Shown one piece after another: positions 1 to 13,200 of a DNA stretch of 64,000 nucleotides. Both the position numbers and the translations under genes were made by a program. The first letter of the stretch is position 1, and each line of letters begins with the position of its first letter. The stretch is from NCBI GenBank assembly GCA_038030265.1, contig CM075939.1:17527253-17591252 (forward strand), given 5' to 3'. The notes beneath the pieces were generated by a model that worked only from the letters and a program-made list of their open reading frames with translations, searched no databases and had not been told where the DNA came from. The DNA is from Corythucha ciliata (lineage: Eukaryota; Arthropoda; Insecta; Hemiptera; Tingidae).

Positions 1-260
1 TATAAGTGGACAAGAAGCTGATGCACATTTACTGCATGAAACGGATTTAAACGATAAATAGCGGATCAATTTGAGAAAATCCGCTAATTCACGGCTAAAA
101 TGGAGAAAACGCGTATTCGCGACTGAAATTGAGAAACAATTCGCAACTTAATTGAGAAAAAGTGATTAGATCGCGGTGAAAATAGGAAAACATTGCTAAA
201 ATTTCTGGGGGAAAATGGCTGAAAATTGAGAAAACGCTAATTTTCGTTTCCTACGGAGGC
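1..260. repeat. Degenerate short tandem repeat (AATTGAGAAAACGC type)
   Basis: Imperfect units of roughly 30-40 bp recur, built around 'aattgagaaaa' followed by 'cgctaattcacggc' variants. The same unit type reappears at about 1160-1260, 41270-41540 and 47940-48070, so it is a dispersed minisatellite family. No coding potential is visible. Copies are strongly diverged, so the boundaries are approximate. Confidence 0.6.
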
Positions 261-269
261 AGGTCTTAG

Positions 270-1110
270 GTAATTTTCTAACTTGACTCATTTGGCAGAC
301 TTTTGGAGCTAAATACGCATATGAGCGTCTGTCAAGGGGCGATTCAAATAGATAGTCAAATTCCTTAAATTTGGTACTCGAATAAGCCGGATGAACTTGA
401 ACAATTGACTTGTCTCATTTGACGTGTATTATGGAGCTGAATCTGAATACTAGCGTCGGTCGGCGACTGGGTTCATGCCCCAAATTCAGGGATTTACCGC
501 TGAGGCCAAACGCGCCGCCGCACATGTTCGTATTCAGGTTCAAAATATCTGAGTTCTTGAGGTTAATTCATACCCCAAGCAACTGAGCAGGGCAAACGCC
601 CCTGGCAGACACTCATATCCGTATTCAACTCCAATAGCCTACTAAATTAGCAATTTTGTAAGACTATGTTCTTTCATCTAATTCGTGTCCCAAATTTAGG
701 GAATTTAACTGGCCACAGAGGGAAAATGCCCCATACAGACGCCGATACACGCTCCTATTTGGCTCCATACAACCTGTCAAATGAGTCCAGTTACCTACAT
801 AATTAAGTTGTTCCGGTTAATTCACGTCCCAAAATCGGAGAATACTATCTCCTGCTAAGGGCAAACGCCAGTGGCAGACGGCGGCAAACGCTCATATTCG
901 TATTCGTTTCCATGAAACTCGCCGAATGAGACCACATTTACATGATTAATTCCATTCGCAGTTAATCATTGTCCCAAATTTGAAGAATTTGACTGGCCGC
1001 CGAGGCAGACGCTCATATTCGTATTCAGCTCCACAAAGCCTGTCAAGTGAGACAGTTTCAGGATTCATTTTCAGGTTCTTCCGGTAGAATGGGACTGTCG
1101 CTAGCTCTTG
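270..1110. repeat. Degenerate tandem repeat, unit about 120-140 bp
   Basis: Phrases such as 'ggcagacgctcatattcgta', 'ttaattcacgtcccaaa' and 'cctgtcaaatgag' recur near positions 605, 741, 883 and 1003. This gives a period of about 120-142 bp with heavy divergence. There is no gene signal. It looks like an old satellite-type array or the internal array of a non-autonomous transposon. Confidence 0.55.
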
Positions 1111-3081
1111 GTCTAATAATGATTACCTATATGCCGTGATGTAGTTCTAAACCTAATATTCTTGCATAGAATTGCGAAAAAACGCTCATTCGTGGCCAAA
1201 ATTAAAAAAAAAACAATCGCGGTTTATTTTTAGGTCAAAATTGAGACAAAACACGAATTGAAACAAATGAAACAATTGAAACAAAACAGTTTTGGGTTTT
1301 TCTTCTTCTACTTCTTCATTTCCTGAGCTTTCGGCTTTTTGTGCTTAGAAATAGTAGTGGAAGTAGAAGAATAAAAAAGTCAAAACACTAAAAATAAAAT
1401 ATTTATCAAGTTGTGTGGCTTAAAAACTAATAATGTTAATAACTATTCATCTTCTTCTTCTTTGATTTGTCTCATCCCTCTCCCTCGCCTGATAATCTTG
1501 AAAAATTTCTCAAATTTTGCCGCCCTTCAAAATTTGTCACCCAGAGCTATAGCACAGGTGGTCCCTTGACATGATCCTACCCTGTATCCGATACACCATC
1601 GAGGCGCAAAATGAACAACGCAACTCAATAAATTAAGTTACTCCGTCTTCTGCTTCCCTGTTAGGTAGAGAAAACAATAATAATAATTATTAGTACTGTT
1701 GTATGAACCTGATAATGTTTGTGAGAATTTGAACCGACCGAGTTGACATGGGGAAAAAAAATTGTTTTCCTACACCCCGCCTGGAATCAGCCTCTTACGC
1801 ACGTTCAAATCCAGCTGTGAGTGCGGAATTGATGCCATTCCGCACGCTCCACTGTTATGGAAGTCGCCAATATGTTGAAAAAAAGCCGCTTTAAACAATG
1901 AACCTGTTCGATCAAATCGGTAGCCGGCATGAACAATATCAGACGAGTGATAGTGATAACGTAGTGTGACTTATTGTTGTGACAGATTTTTTTTTTTTTT
2001 TTTGCTATAATAATTTTTGGGTGTAGGAAAAATAACGAACGATACTCACGCGGCAATTCTCTTTCCGTACTCGTGTGATTACCGGCACTCGGCTACGCCT
2101 CGTGGGCTAACTCTCACACTCGAGCGGAGTGAAGTGCGTTCCACACTCGTATCGTAATATACTATTCCTTAACGAAATGATAAAGTGAGGTTTTTCCCGC
2201 GCGAGTCTTTGGCTTGGCGAGCCAGGTGGAGGCCGCGTTGACTTTCGTCGAGTTATGAACAATGTTTTTCTCGTGACTTCGGAATGTAAGGCAATAATAG
2301 TGTATTACGACATAAGGCCGGTATGGCAACCGTTCCGGACGAGGTTGACAGGTTTAGCAATGAGACTTTCGCCTCGGAGTCTCGTTATTATCAGGCCGTA
2401 TTTCGTACGCCTTTTTCTGGGAAACCTTAAAAATAGTTAAATCAAGTAGACTGAGATTAAAACATTGAAGTACCTACTTCTAGAGGAACTGGGACTTCGG
2501 TTTTTACTTTTTAGTGTGGTAAAGGTGTGAAGAGGCAGAGCTCCCATTCTGGTACGGATGGGTGGTGAGGAGGACGAGGAGTGCGAGTGGAAAATCGTGA
2601 GTGGAAGGGAAGTGGCCGGAATGATAGCTCTTGAGGCCGCTGAACTGTACTATAATGACATGATTATAGTAGAGTTTCCCAGAAATATTATTTTACTAAA
2701 ATCACCCAATTTTAGCACCAAAATTTAGTATCGTCTTCTGGGGCAAAAATGGTTCATTTTTGGACATAAGTCCTGATTAGAAGGGTGCTAAATTTTCGAC
2801 CGAGTCGAATGGGCTCGAAACGTTGGGAAAGCTGAGAAAAAACAAAAACAAAAACTGGATAAAGTTTTTTCGGACTGGTAGGTATAAGTTGTGTCGAGGG
2901 TTTCGGAATTTATTATAATTATTTCTTCTCTCTCTCTCTTACACTCCCTACCTAAATGAAAAGTTAATAATGATAGGTATATAGTATGTAAATCAGCACT
3001 CTGTTAATTGAGATGTTCTGTTAATTCAGATAGACACTTAGGGGTCCTAGTTCTATACTTTTTATAATTATTCATCAACAG
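1111..3081. other. Non-coding stretch upstream of the first Corin exon found
   Basis: No supported coding exon. It holds another degenerate unit of the 1-260 repeat (about 1160-1260), a poly-T run near 1987-2003, a CT microsatellite at about 2925-2940, and a segment at about 2520-2690 that resembles 18150-18330 (both contain 'gagtgcgag' and 'gtggaag' phrases), so that segment is a dispersed repeat. The missing 5' exon(s) of the Corin gene may lie here or left of the window; I could not place a start codon. Confidence 0.5.
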
Positions 3082-4222
3082 AAACAATCGACATGCTGCG
3101 TCGACTCTACCCTCATCATCATCACCATCCAGCTCGGGGATTCAAACCCCGAGGCCCCCGCTGTCTGTTCAACCAAAAGTAGAGTATGTGCCCCAACCGG
3201 TAAGAAGAGATCATCCGGTTGTTGTCGTGGTGAGATCTGAATTTATTTTTTGACATTTAGTTTTTCCGATATCATAGATCAACACTACCAAATACTTTAA
3301 CCAAATATTTTAATCTAGAAAGTACCTCCTCCCGTACCAGCGAGAACAAGACTACCTGTTCAAACCAGGCAGAGACCACCGCCGCCACCTCGACCACATA
3401 AAGTCTTAGTTGTCCCTTCTGAGCCAGTAATAAACACACCGCCTCCTCCATCGTACTCAGAACTTTACCCACACACATCGCAAACCATCTTGAGAAGATA
3501 CTCACATGGTCAAGTACCTGGGAACAATAATAAAGAGGATCCTCACAGGATTCCACCTCCACGCCCAACGCCACCTAATCGAAAATTCTCTGAAGGCAAT
3601 CTTCCGACAGACATAAATTATAAATTCAATCACAAAAGGAACACCACCATTATACTGCCACCGCCAATACAGACGACACCCACACCCGAAGATAAAAACG
3701 ATGAACCCGATAAAATCTCCGAGCGACAGGATTCAAACGTCTCATCCGACAGCTTCTCGCAAACCTCCTCGCCGAGCTATACCACGAAAAGCATGGAGGC
3801 TCCGTTGTTACCGTCCGCGTCGAAAACATCCGGAGGTGGGCGTCGAAAAAAATTCGGAAGCGAGCGTGGAAAGGACATTGGACCCATTCGAATTGACCAC
3901 GACCTAGCTGACGCTGTTCAAGACCCGAACACTTCGCCAATTACCAAGAGTCATTCCACTCCCGCGAGTTTACAGACGATCGTACGATTTCACAATGGCT
4001 CTAATATGTCTCTTCATCATAGGGTAATAATATTATATTATTCTCTCTCCATACGCTTTTTCACCATAATTTTCCCTGATTTACAGCAGATTATTCGCGA
4101 CATGAGACGTCCGTCCAATCATTACATCACGAGCAGAAGGTTAAAGTTCCAGTTAGCGCAAGTAATGCTCAATGCCCTAGCCATCATGGCTATCGCGGGT
4201 GGCCTAGCACTTTATTTTAAAG
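3082..4222 (+). CDS. Corin exons 1-3: proline-rich cytoplasmic tail and TM helix
   Basis: Exons 3082-3229, 3319-4023 and 4087-4222. The first begins with the last base of a codon, so at least one upstream exon exists. The tail is rich in P, S and T and looks disordered, with runs such as RPPPPPRP and a PPSY motif near residue 92, the kind bound by WW domains. A basic stretch (TSRRLK) precedes a hydrophobic segment of about 22 residues (307-328), as expected for a type II signal anchor. The tail is long (over 300 residues) compared with the short tail of vertebrate corin. Confidence 0.85.
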
Positions 4223-7200
4223 GTTTGTACCAAAGTTATCACAAAAAATGGGAAACCCACATCTTTCAATGGCCAAATTCTACTTACGAATATACCACGA
4301 GCTTACCGCCCACGAATTATTTTATTAACTATTCATTGTCTTGTAGGCCAGTCAATATAAACATCAAACATCGCAAATATGCATGTAATTGTTTTTTCTT
4401 TTGCACATTGCTAGGGCCAATGAGAGTAGTTTATACTCAAGTTTGCAACCTTCAAAACCTTGTGCTCAACTCGTGGCACTCGAAAAACCACGAAAGTCCA
4501 TCAATTTTTTAGGTTGTTTAACAAAAATACCAGAAGAAAGCGTTTTTCGAGCATGACCACAGTATACATCGTTGAAGCCAACTAAATTTTCTACAATTTA
4601 AGCCCAGTCCGAGCGTCCTACGTTTGTTATTTTCGGAGATACAGCCAATCAAAAAATATGTAATATCGCCAAAAAGCGAGATTTTATTGATAGGGTCATT
4701 TTTCAAGACCCGTAGCACTCAAACGTAATGGTCCTACAGAATATCCATGCGAGAATAAATCTTAGGCAGTAACTATTGCCTAAAATTTATTTTCGCGTGG
4801 ATATTCTATAGGACAGGGTGGCTGGTACTTGGATGAGCAAAATAATAGGGGTGATTAAACATAAAAAATGCAACAAAAATTGTCTTATGACCTAGGGTCC
4901 GATTTCCTTTCCTAGTCGAGATAATAGATTTTTTCACGTTTTTCAGCACATCACTGGTTTTCGCAACAAAAACAGCTGTAACTTGCGAAGAATGCGTCCT
5001 AGATTAAATCCAACGACACCAATGAAAAGAGCACACTTTTTTCTGTGTGAGAATGGACATTTTGTCCAAAGTTAGCGAAAGATTCTTTGAGTAAACTGGG
5101 AAAATATCAGGATATTTTAAAAAATGTTATTTTTGACAACTGTTCAAAGCTAGACTACATTAGCCATGGTGCTCCCAGCGCCCGGCAAATTCCTCTAAAA
5201 CTGTATGAAGTAACTTTAGTTTAACACTTCATGCTTATTTTACTTCTGTCCTTTGCAATGTTTTGAGAAAAATCCATTGTTATACCAAAAAATGAGGCAA
5301 TTAGGCCCATTTTGAGTGCCTAAAAGAAGATACGAAAGCTATTTCAAGAAATTTTTTTCAGCTTATTCCACTTTTATTTGTCTTCCCTCATAGATGAGCA
5401 TAGGAAAAGTGAATTAAGCTGAAAAAAAAGTTTTGGGAATGGCTCTTGATCTTCTTGTAGGCACTCAAAATGGACCTAATTGCCTCATTTTTTTTGTGCA
5501 ACAATGGATTTTTATCAAAAAATTGCAAAGGACAGGAGTAAAATAAGCATGAAGTATTAAACTAAGTTACTTCATACAGTTTTAGAGGAACTCGCCAGGT
5601 GCTGGGAGCACCATTGCTAAGGTAGTCTAGCTTTGAACAGTTATCAAAAACTGACATTTTTTAAAATATCCTGATATTTTCCCAGTTTACTCAAAGAATC
5701 TTTCGCTATCATTAGACAAAATGTCTTTACTCACAAAAAAAAAAGAGTGCTCTTTTCAGTGATGTCGTTGGATTTAACCTAGGACGCTTACTTCCCATGT
5801 TACAGATGTTTTTGTTGCGGAAACCCGTGATGTGCTAAAAAACAACAAATTGATTATCTGAACTAGGAATGGAAATCTGACCTTAGGTCATAGGAAATTT
5901 TTTGTTGCATTTTGGGTGAACAAAATGAGAGGGGTGATTGTACCAATCACCGTGTATTTGAGTGCTACGGGTCTTGAAAAATTACCCTACCAATAAAATC
6001 TTGCTTTTTGGCGAGATTAGCTATTTTGTTGATTTACTGTATTTCCTGAACTAACAGACCCAGGATGCTCGGGCATGGCTTAAGTTGTAGCAAATTTAGT
6101 TGGCTTTAACAATGTATACTGTGGTCATGCTCGAAAAACTCTTTCTTCTGGTATTTTTGTTTGAAAACCCAGAAAAAGTGATGAAATTTCTTAGTTTTTC
6201 GAGTACCATGAGTTAAGCACAAGGTTTTGAGGGTTGCAAACTTGAGTAATAACTGCTCTCATTGGTCCTAACAACAAGCAACAAAAAAATCAATTACATG
6301 CATGTTTGCGATATACCCCCATTTTTGTGTCTATATTGACTGGTCTATTGCCTTCAAACTTGCAATGCAGACAAGAAGTCTGGTTATACTCAGACTTTTT
6401 GCTGGTCTCTTGTGTGTTCTTACTAACTTGTATTCCCCTCAAATTTTCTTCGTTTTTGTTTTTCAATTTCTAGCTTATCCAGCCACTTCAGTTCAGTACG
6501 TGAATCGAACCATTTCCGAGACAAAAGAGATTGTGGTAGCAACTGACACAAATCCAGCACCTGGTTTGTACATACATTTAACCATTTCTCCATTTCCTTT
6601 CATCCGGCTCCTGGATTCCCCGTAAACAATCGCAGACGTATTTCGGGGTGATGGAGAGGAATGTTGACTGTGGTTCAGGGGGGATGGAGGTAGAAAAGAT
6701 CGTTAAATTGGTTGAAAGACGCTCGACGAGAAGCGAGCCTTTGAAAACAGAGACGAGTGATTAAACGTTCACGTTCACAGCCCTCGTCGTCAAAAAGAGA
6801 AGGTCTATATGTGCTGGAAGACGAAGGGAAAGTAGGCAAATAATTTGTTGGTAGATTATGCCCGGTAAATGGCCGAGTTTAATTACATATCCTGAGGTAA
6901 TGAAACAACTTACTCTTTTAATTGCTTTTAGAAGTACCATAAATCAAGTGTTTACATTCGCGGATTGTTTTGATCGTTTAAATGTTAAATTTTCGTGATA
7001 GATTCTGTTAAAACATCAAGTGAATAGAGCGAATTTGTGTTTGATGTCCATACCTTTAAATTCGATAAACCTTCCTCTACATTAATTTCCGTTGCAGTTT
7101 ATCCAAAAGATCATTGTTTCCATTCAATTTCCTGTTGGGAGTCCCTCTCTGTATCCAATTTTGACTTGTTTTTTCTATGATGGTCACGTTTTTCCAGGTC

Positions 7201-10200
7201 TTTGTCTACCTGTGATAGTAAGCTTTTGCATTCAGCACAAGGTACCGTACAACTACACCATGTTTCCTAACTACATAGGCCATTTTAATCAAAGGGACGC
7301 TTCTCTCGTAAGTGATTGGATGTATTTAAATTTTGATTATACAACTAATTCAATTATTTTATTTTTACTCAGGAAGTGGAAGTTTACGATGCAGTAGTCG
7401 ATGTACGTTGCTATGAGTTAGCCGCCCTTTTCTTATGTTCAGTCTTCGTACCGAAATGTGGACCAGAAGGACAAATTGTCCGACCTTGTAGACGACTTTG
7501 CTTTGGTTTGACTGACGTAGATTCATGTTGGTTATTATTATTTATTTATTTATTTTTTTTTTTACGTTAGAAACGAAACGGCGGTGCGGATTTTTCTTGG
7601 ACGTATTTGGACTCTCTCTACCTGAATATTTAGAGTGTAATTTATTTCCCGAATCGGACGATCCTGACATTTGCATCGGCCATAAAGAAGTCGTACAGGC
7701 TGAGCTACGATCACAAAGACCTGGTAACGAGGAAGTCCCCTGCCACCAATAACCACCATTGGTCATCCATTGTCGTCTCTGATTTCAAGTCTGCCCCACT
7801 GGCTTTCAATGCGACCTCAAACGATGCATTCCCTCGGACTGGCGGTGTGACGGCCACGTTGACTGTGAAGATCAATCGGACGAGCTGAACTGTAAAAACT
7901 GCGCCCCTGGAATGATTCACTGCGGGGAGAATCGTTGTATATCGCAGACGCACATGTGTGACGGGGATTCCAACTGCCCTTTTGGACAAGATGAAAGAAA
8001 TTGCAGTGAGTCATCTAGAAACTAACTCTCTCTCTCACGCTCTCTCTTTCCACTATCCATAAAACCCACTTTTGCCTCCACCTGCTAGTGAGACTCAGTG
8101 AAAGAATGGGAGACGAAGGCCATGGAAAACTGGAAATTTTTCAGCCTGATCTGAAAAGTTGGCGGCCGGCCTGTATCAAATCGTGGGACAAAGAAAATTC
8201 TCCAAATGAAATTTGCAACTTTTTGGGATATGCGTAAGTTTGTAAACTAACTTAGTATCTTTATTGTACAATATCCGTCTAAGAATTACTTTGATGGGCT
8301 TGTTGGCAAAATGAAAAATCCACTGGGTCTGATTAACGCTAAAAGGGAGCATTAACCGAGGTGTAATTTGTCTTGTATGATATATCAAATAATGTCGTAA
8401 ATCTAAAATGTGTTCTCAGGGAAGCGAATTCGAGTCAAGTGGCCTCCAAAACGAAGAGTTCCTCATTCAATTCACCCAAGGGGACTGATTTGTCAATGCC
8501 TAGGCACTACCATAAGAAAAAACGATCAAACTTGTTAAAAGAGCTACGATCTTGCCCAAGAACTGAGACATACCACACTGTCGATCTTTTCTGCAAGAGT
8601 ATCGGTATGTAGTTTTAGCCGACACAAATAAATCGGGCCTGGATGGACGAAGTACAGTCTATTCAGGCCTGCCTGACTGACCAAGGGTAGGCTCCCTACC
8701 TGAATATTTCAACATTGTGTTCATATCTGATGAATCTTTAAAAACCGATTAAATATTGTTCTTTTCTCTCCGCTTCAATTAAAATAGTAACGTGACAACG
8801 GAAAACGTAATGTGACTTGTATCACCGACTAGTAGGAACTATATAGCACTCAAAAACGCTGAAAAGCACTTTAAAATCCCATTGTATCGTGCTTTCATCT
8901 TAGGGTCACTACCCATGGTTTTCTCGTTAATTTTACATCTCATAACCTATCATTTCATTGTCAATCGTCGCTCTTTATCTTTCAAAGTATGTGGTCAGCG
9001 GCATCAACCGAACCTCCTCCAACAATCTACAAGAATCATCGGTGGAACTGTATCAACGCCCGGTGACTGGCCGTTTTTAGCGGCCCTCCTCGGTGGTCCA
9101 GAGCAAGTGTTTTACTGCGCGGGTGTGCTCATTTCCGATCAGTGGGTGTTGACAGCCTCACACTGCGTTGGAAAGTGAATAGAAATATATAATACTTGTA
9201 CGTCAAAAATTAATCGTACAGAAAAATTATAAATCCATCTTCAACCAGTTTCAGTCATGGTGACACTTCAGGATGGACCATACAGCTTGGCATTACGAGG
9301 CGACGAGCTCATTCATATTTTGGACAAAAGGCCAAAGTGAAGCGAGTCGTACCGCACCCTTTGTACAATGTTGGAGTGGCCCATGACAACGACGTTGCGT
9401 TATTCCAGGTATTATTACAATTTTCGCCAATCCGTGACTCAAAGAGGCATTAACTCGGGGGACTGTTTCAAGGCTCGTATAACAGAGGTAGCATAGTATT
9501 GAAATTGATGAGCAGACCGAATGATCGAATTGACTTCTTTGAATTACTGCGGGAAACATGTCTGTGGAATTTACTATTAAGTTAGCTTAAGGTTGATCGG
9601 CACGCCCGCCGCGAGTTTCTCAGTCGCTGGTTTCGATGCTAGTTTTCAATCGTATAAACCGCGTACACCATTGACAAAATAGTCCTATAAACCGAAAATT
9701 TTGCTTAATAATGCCAAATTGGTCCCTGCAATGAAAACTTAATTTTTTCACCTTGAGCTTAAATTATTGGTCTGAAACATATACGACTTAGCTCCATATC
9801 TCAAATACGTATATGGTCGTAAACAGCGTAGTTAAGTAGTTTAGCCACATGCAAATTTTTATGTATCCAAAACGACGATTCAATCGGAAAATGTGGGGAG
9901 CGAACACCTAGTTCAACCTTTCGTTGTCCCCACCAAAGGTTGTACGTTGGCCCATCTCGGCAAAATCACCAATTTCAACTTGCTTACTAGAATAATCAGT
10001 TTCCAAGCCACTTTGGAACCTTCTATGAAAACATTGACTGAAATGATTGTGTAACAGGGAAAATGATAGTTTCTAGGTCGAAATTGACAGTTTTGAACGT
10101 CGAAATTGACAGTTTCCAGGGCGAAATCAGCAGTTTCCAGGACGAAATTGACAGTTTATATGACAAAATTGACGTTTTATGTGACAAAATTGACAGTTAA

Positions 10201-13200
10201 TAGGACGAAACTGACAGTTTCCAGGGCTAAATTGACAGTTACGAGACCTGAACTGCGAGTTACGAGAACTGAACTGCGAGTTACGAGAACTGAGAATTGA
10301 TTGTTTACAGGACGAAATTGACATTTATAGGACGAAATTGACCGTTTATAGGACAAAATTGACGGTTCATAAGACAAAACTGACTGTTTCTATTATTAGA
10401 TTGAAAGTTTTGAATGAATGAATTGGCGTAGGACGAAATTGACAGTTCCAAGGATAAAATTGGCAGTTTACAGGGCGAATTTGAAAGTTTCTTGAACGAA
10501 GTAGACAGTTTCCTGGTTAAATGAATGTCCATTGATGGTTTTGAAATTGACTGTTTTCAACGACAAAATTTACTACAATTCTTGACGGCGACATTGTGTG
10601 GTTTGCGTTGTGACAAATATGTTTATGAAAGATGTTGTCTAGACACGTGTTTATTTTATTTTACAACCAGAACCGGTTTTCTGCCTATTTTGAGGCCATC
10701 CTCAGTGGTTCTATCTTAAAGAAGCTTTTGAGTGCAGAGCACTGCGTCCGATTTTTAACATCAATGCTCTGCACTCAAAAGCTTCTTTAAGATAGAACCA
10801 CTGAGGATGGCCTCACAGTAGGCAGAAAACCAGTTGCGGTTGTAAAATAAAATAAACACGTGAGGAGACAACATCTTTCATAAACATATTTGTCACAAAA
10901 TTTACAGTTTATAGGGCAAAATTGACTGTTTCTAGGATTGAATTGACAGTTTTGAATAACGAAATTAACATTCATAGGACGATTGGCCTATAGGCCACAA
11001 CAACACAAGGCAAGGACAAAATTGGCAGTTTCAAGGACGAAATTGACAGTAATCAGTACTAGACTTTCCGTTGAAGGGGTTTAGAAACCCTGTGTTCTGA
11101 GCCTGAATGTCTGATGCTCCTTCTATTAGGGATATTTTGTTATGTAAGTATGAGGAAATTGGCAGTTTCCATGTCAAAACTTTCAGTTCCTGGTGTGATT
11201 GACAGTTTGAAGGACGAAATTGAAGTTTCAAGGACTAAATTGAAATTGACAGTATCATAAAATCCATATAGTTCTGAACCCGAATTCTCGTCAATGATTG
11301 AGTTTACAATTTCTAGAGCGTGAATAGTCAATTGTGGTCGTTAGGGCTCGAATCATCAGTTCAGCCAGAATTGTAGGTGCGATAATGGTCGTTTTTTCCA
11401 TTTCAAGACCATATGAACGTCATTTGAAGTCTAGTTTTCAAGGCGCGAATCTGTCAGTTTAGTTGTTTTTTTAGGGTGTGAATAATGACGCCAAGATCAT
11501 TTTTTGGGACCCATCAGATAACATACTACAATCGGATATTATGCAACGTGGGACCGATTTTGGATTACAATTTGACTGGATTAATAGGTGAATTATAAAT
11601 CATTTCCTCCTCTCGGCAATACGGTGTAGAGTGATTCCCCCCCCCCCATCAAACCACTATCACATGGACATCCCATCATCCATCTTCTTCCATCGTGGGT
11701 GAGTCCTTTCATTTCCAGAATTCTGCTACACCTCATTGGAATCGTTTCGTTGCCACTGCGCTAGTGTCTTTATGAAAGTTACGATTAGGAATAGTCGGTG
11801 CAATGCATCTCCGGTTAGTTGTGCAATGCATCTCCGGTTGTACATCCAACCGGAGAGAAATTTATTAATTCTACGGTGACTTGTCAATAACAATACAGTT
11901 GCTTTTCACCGGAAACTCATTCCATATGAACTGTTGTACATCCGGTGACAATTTTGCTCTTCCGGTTAGTTATAACAGGAGTCACAAAAAGTCTGTTCCA
12001 AGAAGGTGTTTGAAACTTGTTCGAAGCAGAGTTTCCATAGGACCAGCCAATAAAATTCAAATTGATTTCATTTTATTGGTGGGTCTATAGCAACTCAGCT
12101 CCAAAATGCTCCAAACACTTTGGTGGAACAGACCTATTGTAACTCCTGTTATTCCAAACCTGAGGAACAAAATTCTCACCTGGTGTAGAACAGTTTATAG
12201 GAAGTGAGTCTACGGTAGCCGGAGTAAATCGGTCAGGTTCTTAGCTGTAATATCAGACGAATTAAATAGAAAAAAATTTATTTCCTGTCGGCATATAATT
12301 TACACTTAATACATACAAAAAAGTATAAAGAAACCCCAAAGTACTCATTAAGAATATAGTATTATACATTATAGATATCACATAAAAGGAGCTTGCATTT
12401 ACATATTGATATACGTAGTACAAAGAGCCGAAATAGGGAAGACATTTCGAAAACTTGTCTCACAAATGCTATGGGTTCGTAACATAAAAGGAATCGAATG
12501 AATTGACAAAATTAGGCACCAAGCACACACGCACGCCACGTTGGAACTCCGACGAGAAAAAGACTGAGTGACGATGAGGAAGGACTCGGAACTAATAGGA
12601 AACAATGGCGCAACTGGGCAATATCTCTGATTTCAACCGGAGAGCAAACCAATCTCACCGTATTCCGACACAGTCTCAACAGGATTCAATAAATTCAACC
12701 GGTATAAAAATGACATCTAACATGAGACGAAACCCCGAACACGTTGTAACTGGATGGAAGTCAACTTCCAACCGGAGGACAATTGAGGTCTATAACCGGA
12801 GAGAAATTGAAGTCTAGCCGGAGAGATTACTCATGGGCTAATGGAACGAACTGGTTTTTGCAGCTGGTACATTATTATAATAATAATATATTAACGGTTT
12901 TTTTATAGACTCATGCCTGCTTACTATTGGATAACACGTTAAAATAAATGAAGAAACTGGAGATTTCCTTCCCTACGGTAGAATAACATTCAAGTATCCG
13001 TTTCAATTTTTTGACTGCTCCAAAATTCGTGTCATTTCATTAAATTTGATTGCCTCATTCATTACCTGTTATGCATTCAGTTTGACTAACCTACCCAGAA
13101 TATAATTGCATTGTTTTCAAAATGGTTGGGTTAGAATTATTTCACATTCGGTTGGATTTGACAGGTCCACGCACCCTTATTTATTTTCCTGTTAAAACCA

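Larger units (their letters stand above)
10574..10894. mobile_element. 321-bp hairpin retroelement with 11-bp TSD, copy 1
   Basis: It is flanked by ACAAAATTTAC at 10563-10573 and 10895-10905. Two inverted arms of about 140 bp run from 'gacaaatatg' to the loop around 10740-10765, plus a one-sided extension of about 37 bp at the left end. Each arm carries a hammerhead-like motif. The second copy is at 63470-63761 in the opposite orientation. The long TSD points to target-primed reverse transcription rather than a cut-and-paste transposase. Confidence 0.8.
9640..11345. repeat. Dispersed repeat with GAAATTGACAGTTT minisatellite core
   Basis: From about 10060 to 11340 units of roughly 20-26 bp recur ('gacgaaattgacagttt' with variants 'ccagg', 'tatag', 'caagg'). 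The leader at 9660-9990 matches 49870-50210 ('ccttgagcttaaattattgg', 'cttagctccatat'), where the same core follows. The whole is therefore a dispersed element with a minisatellite core, here in Corin intron 12. A small hairpin element (10574-10894) is inserted in the core. It has no coding content. Confidence 0.8.

Noticed and set aside
3701..3940. Long open frames on both strands overlapping the Corin exon
   Set aside because: They are antisense or shifted shadows of the proline-rich Corin exon, which has matching splice phases.
4030..4512. Continuation of the Corin reading frame past 4222 to 4512
   Set aside because: It reads through two introns with clear GT-AG borders; the spliced model gives a TM helix and correct phase into the Frizzled domain.
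11881..12090. Open frame in the CCGGTT element (also at 45100-45309)
   Set aside because: Conserved between copies only because the repeat DNA is conserved; no domain, and it spans the internal hairpin.
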